12,157 nucleotides of DNA from Legionellales bacterium UBA4722 (GTDB lineage: Bacteria > Pseudomonadota > Gammaproteobacteria > DSM-16500). A program made the position numbers and the translations under genes. The stretch spans positions 9,084 to 21,240 of the forward strand of contig DHJK01000157.1 in assembly GCA_002404295.1 (NCBI GenBank). The letters run 5' to 3'. The notes beneath the pieces are model-generated. The model made no database searches, was not told where the DNA came from, and was given only the letters and a program-made list of their open reading frames with translations. Of the stretch, positions 6,301-12,157 are shown in pieces. Position 1 is the first letter of the stretch. Every line of letters begins with the position of its first letter.

Positions 6301-9300
6301 TGGTGGCACTAATACAATTCAAACAACGACTGCGCCATCGGGTGGTCTTGCGTTTGGTACTGCTGAAGCAAAAATATTTGCAGTGAGTAATTTAACCCTT
6401 GGTTCAAATGTGCCAGTGGCAGGTACAGGCAGTCTCACTAAAAATGGTGCAGGCGTTTTACTTGAGAATCGCAGTGTCGCCATCAGCGGCGGTATTCGAG
6501 TTAATGCAGGCACAATATTAGCAGGTGCTGCTAATGCATTTTCTACAGCACAAGCCTTCACAGTGCTCGCACCCGGCGCACTCAATTTTAATGGATTTAA
6601 TAATACGATTACTACATTAACTCTAAATAGCGGTGCGACCACAGGCGCAACCGTTGCAACAGGTGGTGCAGGTACGTTAACACTGGGTGGTGCAGTCGCA
6701 CTCAATGTCAATGGCTCAGGCGCAGTAGGTTCAACCATCAGTGGCAACCTGGCATTAGGTGGTGTAACACGAACATTTACCGTAAATAATGGTACAGCGA
6801 CAAATGACTTAACTATTTCTGCTGTTATCAGCGATGGAATCGCTGGGATCACGACGGCCGGTGCAGGCACATTATCTTTATCGGGGACAAATACCTATGC
6901 AGGATTAACCACTGTCAGTGCCGGTACATTAGATGTGGCTAATGCGTCTGGTTTAGGTTCAACCGCAAGCGGCACGAGTGTGAGTGGTACTTTACAAATT
7001 AATAACGTTGCAGTCGGAGCAGAAGCCATCACATTCAATAATGCTGCTACATTAAGCGGTACAGGTGCTGCATCACTAGATGGCAATATCACATTAGGCG
7101 GAACGGCTGCTACTAGAACGATTTCAACGTTACTTGGATCCGATGTATTAACATTAAATGGCACCATTGATGGATTAGCAGCGGCTCTTACCATTGGTGG
7201 ATTAGGAACAGTTAACTTACAAAATACAGTAGGATCAACAACTCCATTAACTACGATTACTTCAAATGCAGGAAGTACATTAGGCATTAACGGTGGCATT
7301 GTGAAAACAAGCGGTGCACAAACCTATAATGGCATCATCACTATGACTTCTGCGCCTGCCACATTTGAAGTGACTGGCGCACTTTCAGATATCTTAATGC
7401 CAAATACATTGAATAATATTAACCAAACCGTTACTTACGCCGTCAGTGGCGCGGGCTCAATCCGTGATATTACGCTCGCTAATAATAATGCATCAGCAGT
7501 CATTCCTACGTTGCCGTCCGGATTACGTAATGTATCATTTACATTTAATAATGCGGCCATCAATTTACCTGCATTGACATTAACAGGTACGTTAACCGCA
7601 TTCTCTTTAGGCGGTGATATGATACAAAGTGGTGCGTTAGTGATTACAGGTCTAACCACACTTGGATCAGGCAGTTTTAATGCGACTCTCACTAATGCCA
7701 GTAATAATTTTGGCACATTGACGGTGAATGGTGGTGTCGATGTATCTGTACGTGATACAAATGCTATTATTTTAGGCGGTGCAACAGCGGCTGTCAGTGG
7801 CAATTATAGTGTGACTTCAGGCGGTGCTATTACCGATACAACACGTATTTCAGCAAATACGCTGACGACATCTTCTGTTGGCGGCACAACGCTCGATTTT
7901 GCAAATCATACCATTTCGAATTTTAATGCCACCAATACGACGAGTGGTGGTATCACTTTAATTAATACTATTCCGATTTCATTAACGGGTATTAGCCAAA
8001 GTGGTGGCGGTACCACAGTGAGCATAACAAACACAGGTACTGTTTCTGTTCCAGATGGCGTGACCATTGGTTCTGGCACCACAATGACTATCATAGCAGA
8101 TGATTTAAATTTAAATACCACGGGTGCAATTGCCAGTGGTACAACGACAGCTATTACACAGCGATTAGCTGGCGGCAGTATTGGTCTAGGTAATACAGCA
8201 GGCACGATGACGATCAGTGGATCAGAATTACAGCGCATCACTGCAACTGGCTTAACGCTGACAAATTCAAGCGATGGTGCAATGACTGTAGATGGAATTT
8301 CTGCTACTAATAGCGCAAATATTTCAGGCACAATCACGTTAACTGCAACCACAGGTACGCTAGGAACATTGTCATTTATAAATAATGCATCGAGCTTTAG
8401 AACATTAACCACCTCATCTGATGCAGACACGAATATTGCTGCGAATTTAGCAACGACAATTGGCGCATTAGCCTTAACTGTCACAGGAGGTACGTTATCA
8501 ATAGCGGATGGTGCAACTGCATTGAGTAATACGACTCTTGCTGTGACTGCAAATGATTTAAATTTAAATGCAACCGGTGCATTGACAAGTACAACCACGA
8601 TGGCGGTCACACAAAATGTCGCAGCGGGTAGTATTGGGTTAGGTAATACTGCAGGTACCATGAGTATTAGCGGATCAGAATTACAACGCATGACTGCAAC
8701 AGGCTTAACACTCACTAATTCAACGAATGGCGCAATTAATGTTGATGGCATCACGAGTGTCAATAGTGCAAATATTTCAGGTACTATTACATTAACAGCA
8801 ACGACAGGTACACTGGGCGCATTATCTTTTATTAATAATGCATCCAGCTTTAGAGCTTTGACGGGCAGTTCGGATGTCAGTGTTCCAGTCAATGCTAACT
8901 TATCAACAACAGTAGGTGCATTATCATTGACTGTGGGCAGTGGTGAATTATCGATAGCAGATGGTGTCACCGCCTTGAGTAATACAACGCTTGCAGTCGC
9001 TGCAAATGATTTAAATTTAAATACAACCGGCGCGTTGACTAGCACAACCACAATGAGCGTCGCAGAAAATGCGGTAGCAGGTACGCTTGGCCTTGGTAAT
9101 ACTGCAGGGACGATGACCATTAGCGGAGCCGAATTACAACGAATGACCGCAACAGGATTAACGTTAACAAACGCTGCTGATAGTAGCATTTTTGTGGATG
9201 GTATTACTGCGGCAGATACTGCTGCTATTTCCGGTACTATCACTTTATCTGCAGTAACTGGTACGCTTGGTACATTATCGTTTATTAATAACGCGTCAAC

Positions 9301-11440
9301 CTTTAAAACATTAACGGCTAATTCAGATGCAGGTACAACAGTGGGTGTTAATTTGGCAACGTCAGTAGGTGCGTTAGCCTTCACTGTCAATGGCGGTACA
9401 TTATCTGTATCGGATGGTGCGACTGCATTAAGTAACACCACACTTGCAGTGTCTGCAAATGATTTAAATCTCAATACAACGGGTGCATTAACAAGCGCTA
9501 CAACCATGAGCGTGACTCAAAATATCGCAGCTGCCAGTATCGGATTAGGTAATACAGCAGGCGCTATGACAATCAGTGGATCTGAATTACAACGCATGAC
9601 TGCTACAGGTTTAACCGCGACAAATGCAAGTAACGGTGCCATTACTGTGGATGGTATTACAGCTGCCAATAGCGCAAATATTTCAGGTGCCACCACTTTA
9701 ACAGCAACGACAGGTACACTAGGTACACTATCTTTCCTCAACAACGCTTCAAGTTTTAGAACATTAACAACAAGTTCTGATGCAGGCACCACAGTGGGTG
9801 CTGATGTTGCTACAACTGTGGGTGGGTTATCATTCACTGTGACAGGCGGTGCATTAGATGTCTCTGATGGTGCAACGGCATCAAGTGGTACAACCATTGC
9901 CATTACTGCTAATGATTTAAACTTAAATACCACGGGCGCTTTGAATAGCGGCACTTCAACAACCATTACCAATAATATTTCAACCAGTGATATTGGCTTA
10001 GGTAATGTAGCAGGCAGTATGTTCATCAGCGGCACAGAATTACAACATATTACAGCTGGTACTTTATCCATTGTAGCCGCATTAAACGGTAATATTTTAG
10101 CGGATGGAGTGACAGCGGCGAATACAGCAAATGTGAGCGGTACTATTTCATTAACAGCAACTAACGGTACTCTAGGTGCTGTCTCATTTCAAACAGCCTC
10201 TTCAACATTTACGAATGGATTAACGATTGCATCGGATAATACTGTATCCGTTGCGGATGGAATAATACTTGCTACAACGAATGCGGCAATGTCAATCACG
10301 GCTTCAGAGGTAAATTTAAATACCACAGGTGCGCTAAATAGCGGATCTGGCGATACCACGATTGCTGCTAATGCAGGCATATTTGGTGTAGGTGGTGCAG
10401 CAGGCACAATGACGTTGACAGGATCAGAATTACAACGCATCACAGCCAATAATTTAACGCTAACAAATGCGAATAATTCAGCTATCAACGTTGATGGTGT
10501 TCAAGCAGCTGATGTGGCTAATATAGCAAGTACTGTCACATTAAGTGCAGTCACAGGTGCTACTGGAAGTGTCGTTTTCCAAACAAATGCCTCGACGTTT
10601 AAATCATTATCAGTCTTAGCTGATGATACCATTACCCTTAATATGCCCGTGACAACGACAGTCGGAAGTTTAGCTATTAATTCGAATGTAAACGGTGGTG
10701 CAGGTGGTGAAACTAATCTTAATGCAAATGTCACGTCGGCTGGTAGTGTTAGCTTTACCGCACCCACTGCAGGTATTATACTCGGTGCGCCGATTGCAGT
10801 GACAGGAAATGGCATTACATTTAATAACAGTTTAGATGGCACATTTGATTTAATAATAGATGCAGGGACAGGTGATTTAACGTTAGTTGAAAATGTCGGT
10901 GCTGTGAATCGATTAGGTGGTTTAACGATTAATAATGTCAATAATATTGTTAATACACTTCAATTGAACGTAACAAGCTATAATCAATTAGCGGGTAATC
11001 TCACTGGATTGGGTGCAACGGGGTTGAATGCAACAGGTAGTACAGTATTCAATGCCAATAATGTGACAGGTGCTGTGAACGTTGGTTCATTAGCTTTAAA
11101 TACGTCTGCCGCTAATCTGAATGGATTTGTAAATGGGCAGTCAGGACAAGCAGCGATTAATAATATTACTTTATTAAATACTATTACAGCAGGGACTCAT
11201 TTCTTTGATGGAATCGATATGCTTTCAATCCCAGTGCCTCCGCCTGTTCCACCTGTACCTCCTATACCAACTATTCCTGGTGTCATACCACAGATAATGT
11301 CTTATTCTCAAAACTTACCACCGATTGGCGCTGATTTTAATGCAATTGTGACTGATTATACAGGCCAGATCTATCTCGATAATGCTGCCCATGCGTGCAC
11401 TTTTGTGGCTAATGATATTGTAATGTGTGCGAATCGTTAA
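3356..11440 (+). CDS. Giant filamentous-haemagglutinin-like TPS exoprotein (adhesin)
   Basis: A 2694-residue TpsA-type surface or secreted protein, presumably an adhesin exported by Sec and then by a TpsB outer-membrane transporter. Residues 1-38 form an extended signal peptide (hydrophobic core about 20-33, cleavage after SYA38). The TPS domain follows (about 39-300), with NRINP at 97-101 and NPAGI at 122-126, matching the family NPNGI motif. The stretch to about 460 is typical of this family (GGFVETSGKK, then TGTWLLDPTNIYI). Next come Thr/Ala/Gly-rich beta-helix sequence with autotransporter-type beta-strand repeats (starting near 571, 711, 1025, 1169), a 151-residue repeat array (1581 to about 2445), a proline-rich stretch (about 2626-2648) and a C-terminal Cys2681-X9-Cys2691. 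The only other cysteine I see is Cys29 in the signal peptide. The ATG at 3356 follows an in-frame TAG directly and lacks its own ribosome site; Met8 (3377) is the alternative. No TpsB gene lies in the window. Confidence 0.9.
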   Translation: MNTYLRLMEKQSTLLRNRFFSFIIVFAVCAGVFSDSYALPEGGSVAAGSAVISSPTPDTVQVNQGSDKAIVNWQSFNVSSNEQVRFQQPDASSIILNRINPYQGVSEIYGRISANGQVWLVNPAGIYFGSSARVDVAGILATTGSISNQDFMAGNYHFVQSPDWNGAIINDGFIKTAEAGLVALVGSGIVNNGYIEANLGTVILAAGSEYTVHFSGNNLIEFTVDKEVLAPARDRHGVALKDGVNNMGTIVANGGKIAVTAHTASKILDNAINMSGIAQANSVGMKNGVIILMAGKKGNVNVTGKLIASGRKSGERGGKVYITGNQIKVLQSALIDVSGDVGGGEVFIGGDYQGKNLTIQNAKNTFVGADVAIVADAITAGNGGKVIVWSDKNTQFYGTISARGGIKNGDGGFVETSGKKYLDVNHSVVDLRAPAGATGTWLLDPTNIYIALNQANATTAGMTGSDNTANIGTTSFQATGAIQDSLLTTGTLNSALALANVVVTTTNAAGTGLGNITVVDPISWATASTLTLTAANNIAINAGITTGTAASALILNATGSVTQTAAIGGSGGLTKQGVGTLTLSQNNTYTGTTTITTGIVNVQHNSGLGTAAGATTIASGAAVQIDGSGLLIAEPISSMIGTGVNSAGALRNLANSNEWSGGIVLGAGGAAITSDVGTLTLSGGITGATRPLTIAGAGNMLINSVIGTTTGTLTKNSSGLLTLSAINTYSGATAVNAGQLTLSGGGTATSTAFSVASNSKLTLDNSGANNGDRIANALTLTGGEFEIIGNSAANTTESVGTLTLTSGYSTVTVSPNAAFNTQLTFASFSRSAGAGVLFRGVNLGLNTVASRTANNSNIVFTVAPTLTGVAGAVSGTTTVNILGGAIGDGGATGNTGSGTDFVTYNPTGGSVNGLRPLLASEYAAAPAANVNLKLTANRTADDTFSINSLLLSGGITYNFDNTAGANTLTLGAAALSGNVLSIGGTNTIQTTTAPSGGLAFGTAEAKIFAVSNLTLGSNVPVAGTGSLTKNGAGVLLENRSVAISGGIRVNAGTILAGAANAFSTAQAFTVLAPGALNFNGFNNTITTLTLNSGATTGATVATGGAGTLTLGGAVALNVNGSGAVGSTISGNLALGGVTRTFTVNNGTATNDLTISAVISDGIAGITTAGAGTLSLSGTNTYAGLTTVSAGTLDVANASGLGSTASGTSVSGTLQINNVAVGAEAITFNNAATLSGTGAASLDGNITLGGTAATRTISTLLGSDVLTLNGTIDGLAAALTIGGLGTVNLQNTVGSTTPLTTITSNAGSTLGINGGIVKTSGAQTYNGIITMTSAPATFEVTGALSDILMPNTLNNINQTVTYAVSGAGSIRDITLANNNASAVIPTLPSGLRNVSFTFNNAAINLPALTLTGTLTAFSLGGDMIQSGALVITGLTTLGSGSFNATLTNASNNFGTLTVNGGVDVSVRDTNAIILGGATAAVSGNYSVTSGGAITDTTRISANTLTTSSVGGTTLDFANHTISNFNATNTTSGGITLINTIPISLTGISQSGGGTTVSITNTGTVSVPDGVTIGSGTTMTIIADDLNLNTTGAIASGTTTAITQRLAGGSIGLGNTAGTMTISGSELQRITATGLTLTNSSDGAMTVDGISATNSANISGTITLTATTGTLGTLSFINNASSFRTLTTSSDADTNIAANLATTIGALALTVTGGTLSIADGATALSNTTLAVTANDLNLNATGALTSTTTMAVTQNVAAGSIGLGNTAGTMSISGSELQRMTATGLTLTNSTNGAINVDGITSVNSANISGTITLTATTGTLGALSFINNASSFRALTGSSDVSVPVNANLSTTVGALSLTVGSGELSIADGVTALSNTTLAVAANDLNLNTTGALTSTTTMSVAENAVAGTLGLGNTAGTMTISGAELQRMTATGLTLTNAADSSIFVDGITAADTAAISGTITLSAVTGTLGTLSFINNASTFKTLTANSDAGTTVGVNLATSVGALAFTVNGGTLSVSDGATALSNTTLAVSANDLNLNTTGALTSATTMSVTQNIAAASIGLGNTAGAMTISGSELQRMTATGLTATNASNGAITVDGITAANSANISGATTLTATTGTLGTLSFLNNASSFRTLTTSSDAGTTVGADVATTVGGLSFTVTGGALDVSDGATASSGTTIAITANDLNLNTTGALNSGTSTTITNNISTSDIGLGNVAGSMFISGTELQHITAGTLSIVAALNGNILADGVTAANTANVSGTISLTATNGTLGAVSFQTASSTFTNGLTIASDNTVSVADGIILATTNAAMSITASEVNLNTTGALNSGSGDTTIAANAGIFGVGGAAGTMTLTGSELQRITANNLTLTNANNSAINVDGVQAADVANIASTVTLSAVTGATGSVVFQTNASTFKSLSVLADDTITLNMPVTTTVGSLAINSNVNGGAGGETNLNANVTSAGSVSFTAPTAGIILGAPIAVTGNGITFNNSLDGTFDLIIDAGTGDLTLVENVGAVNRLGGLTINNVNNIVNTLQLNVTSYNQLAGNLTGLGATGLNATGSTVFNANNVTGAVNVGSLALNTSAANLNGFVNGQSGQAAINNITLLNTITAGTHFFDGIDMLSIPVPPPVPPVPPIPTIPGVIPQIMSYSQNLPPIGADFNAIVTDYTGQIYLDNAAHACTFVANDIVMCANR
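5066..6958 (+). repeat. Autotransporter-type beta-strand repeats inside the adhesin
   Basis: Four copies of the motif G-x-L-T-K-x-G-x-G-x-L-x-L-x-x-x-N-T-Y-x-G-x-T-x-V-x-x-G-x-L begin near 5066 (GGLTKQGVGTLTLSQNNTYT), 5486 (GTLTKNSSGLLTLSAINTYS), 6428 (GSLTKNGAGVLL, degenerate) and 6860 (GAGTLSLSGTNTYAG). This is the PATR pattern known from type V autotransporter passenger domains, where it builds rungs of a beta-helix. They are dispersed through the segment, not in tandem. Confidence 0.72.
8096..10690 (+). repeat. Tandem 453-bp (151-residue) repeat array in the adhesin
   Basis: Units start at 8096, 8549, 9002, 9455, 9908 and 10301, each opening with (A)(N/D/S)(D/E)(L/V)NLNxTGA. The first four steps are exactly 453 bp; the fifth is 393 bp (20 residues shorter), and the sixth unit fades into unrelated sequence near 10690. 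Conserved blocks per unit include LGNTAGTM, SGSELQRMTATGLT, the VDGI stretch, TLTATTGTLG and SFINNASSF. Protein similarity is high, while the DNA differs at many silent positions, so these are old duplications. They probably extend a beta-helical stalk. Confidence 0.92.
11231..11437 (+). other. Proline-rich linker and C-terminal Cys-X9-Cys of the adhesin
   Basis: About 10 prolines in 23 residues (PVPPPVPPVPPIPTIPG around 2626-2642) separate the beta-helix from a 45-residue tail. The tail holds Cys2681 (codon 11396-11398) and Cys2691 (11426-11428), three residues from the end. From memory, HMW1 of Haemophilus influenzae has a similarly placed Cys pair ten residues apart that forms a disulfide loop retaining the adhesin in its TpsB pore. 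By analogy this end may anchor the protein to the cell surface (inference). Confidence 0.65.
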
Positions 11441-11500
11441 TCGCTTTAAGGTTTGTGAGATGGTTTTGTTTTTTCTGTGGCTTCTCTAGCCATGTTTGTA
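11441..11500. other. Convergent intergenic gap with a short hairpin
   Basis: This 60-base gap separates the adhesin stop from the stop of the minus-strand membrane-protein gene. TGGCT (11478-11482) and AGCCA (11488-11492) form a 5-base stem with a 5-base loop. A T-rich stretch (11463-11474) lies on its left, which on the minus strand is an A-run before the hairpin is complete. A weak bidirectional terminator is possible but not convincing. Confidence 0.25.
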
Positions 11501-12157
11501 TTATCGGTTAGGGTGAGGTGTAGAATTATCATCCATTGCTGAAGATTTTTTATGGTCTTCTGATGCAAAAAAGATAGGTTTCAAAGAGGTAAAGAAAGAA
11601 TACATACTTTTACCAAGGGCAAGTATTGTTTGTCGTGAAGATCCCATATCTGGTGTTGCATTGAGAACAACTCCGGCTTCTGAAGCACAATGTACAGTTA
11701 GAGCCAGTGCTTTTAATAGATATGTGACAGTATTGCACGTCTTATCTAATTCTTGTAATGGATTGAGTTTTGGAGCGGCGACAGGAATAGGCGCATCATT
11801 AGGAGTAAAACATTTACTCAAAAAATCAACAAAATTAGTTAGCTTATTAGAAACAAAGTGACTAAAAGATTCAAGTAAATCGGCAATTCTGCTCATGCAA
11901 AAAATAGATTTAACACCCGCAGTAATAATAGCAAAACAGAGAGCTACAGTTATGAAGGCTCCTATTAATCCATAAGCAATTGCTAAAGCGGTTACTTTAG
12001 TACTATAAATACAAAGATTCGCGAAACCAATGACAACACTGGCGCCTATCGAAAAAGCTAAATTAAATATTTTATCACAAAATAGTTTACAAAAATCCCA
12101 TGCTGATTTTGCCTTAGAAAAATCATCCCAAACATATTTTTTTACTTTTTCCCATTC
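11501..12157 (-). CDS. Partial membrane protein of unknown function (5' end beyond the window)
   Basis: The minus-strand frame ending at TAA (11501-11503) stays open without a stop to the window edge at 12157, giving 218 visible residues; the true start lies outside. The Met at 11894-11896 (visible residue 88) is internal: the residues before it are clearly protein-like. The visible part begins with a charged, aromatic segment with repeated W-D motifs (VWDDF and AWDFC, about 9-23). Two strongly hydrophobic segments follow (about 30-51 and 55-82), separated by a short loop, then a mixed helical region (88-190) and a polar C-terminal tail (SEDHKKSSAMDDNSTPH). The Cys- and Phe-rich membrane part gives no family that I recognise. 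Host-associated Legionellales encode many such orphan two-helix membrane proteins, some of them secreted effectors; that link is speculation here. It is convergent with the adhesin. Confidence 0.7.
   Translation of the reverse strand, partial: EWEKVKKYVWDDFSKAKSAWDFCKLFCDKIFNLAFSIGASVVIGFANLCIYSTKVTALAIAYGLIGAFITVALCFAIITAGVKSIFCMSRIADLLESFSHFVSNKLTNFVDFLSKCFTPNDAPIPVAAPKLNPLQELDKTCNTVTYLLKALALTVHCASEAGVVLNATPDMGSSRQTILALGKSMYSFFTSLKPIFFASEDHKKSSAMDDNSTPHPNR

Noticed and set aside
7906..9507. A 533-codon open frame on the minus strand, opposite the adhesin repeats, and other long minus-strand frames between 4783 and 10941.
   Set aside because: They are antisense shadows. The adhesin is rich in Ala, Thr, Gly and Asn codons that rarely give stops in reverse, and the repeat array multiplies one stop-free stretch. 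The products are low-complexity Val/Pro/Ala strings with no domain or ribosome site.
8096..10690. Whether the regular repeats could be a CRISPR array or satellite DNA.
   Set aside because: The 453-bp units are continuous coding sequence within one frame, with silent divergence between copies and no spacer-repeat pattern.
11661..11861. A 66-codon plus-strand frame after the adhesin.
   Set aside because: It is opposite the longer minus-strand membrane-protein gene, which stays open to the window edge and has coherent hydrophobic segments.

Overview
The window looks like a chromosomal segment of an AT-rich gammaproteobacterium. The left half has the conserved order HU-beta gene (hupB), two tRNA genes and ppiD, which matches the lon-hupB-ppiD neighbourhood of gammaproteobacteria; lon itself is not visible. 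The right half is an accessory surface-adhesin locus. The mix of low GC, a HU-tRNA-ppiD core, a giant haemagglutinin and a Cys- and Phe-rich two-helix membrane protein would fit a Legionellales/Coxiellaceae-like host-associated bacterium. That placement is inference and not proven by any single gene.

Layout. 1-255: no gene, but a near-consensus promoter with an extended -10 (120-149) and an AT-rich hairpin in the HU leader. 256-543 (+): HU. 643-718 (+): tRNA-Val(TAC). 811-887 (+): tRNA-Asp(GTC). 954-2555 (+): a PpiD-like periplasmic chaperone whose parvulin domain is missing. 2559-2725: two perfect hairpins, one with 45-bp arms, in the gap between convergent genes. 2748-2954 (-): a small secreted protein of unknown function. 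2955-3209: a divergent control region packed with inverted repeats. 3210-3359 (+): a 49-codon leader ORF with an excellent Shine-Dalgarno, ending in an ATGA overlap with the next gene. 3356-11440 (+): a 2694-residue two-partner-secretion (TPS) exoprotein. 11501-12157 (-): the 3' part of a membrane-protein gene that runs off the right edge.

How the parts fit. The exoprotein has a long signal peptide, a TPS domain with the NPxGI motif, autotransporter-type beta-strand repeats, an array of 151-residue repeats with an exact 453-bp period, a proline-rich stretch, and a Cys-X9-Cys pair at the extreme C terminus. That pair resembles the disulfide anchor of Haemophilus HMW adhesins. No TpsB outer-membrane transporter gene lies in the window. 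The translation-start region of the exoprotein is the most unusual part: a well-initiated leader ORF overlaps the adhesin start, and a second strong Shine-Dalgarno drives a 4-codon mini-ORf that ends 10 bases upstream of the adhesin ATG. The adhesin ATG itself has no good ribosome binding site, so its translation is probably coupled or re-initiated.
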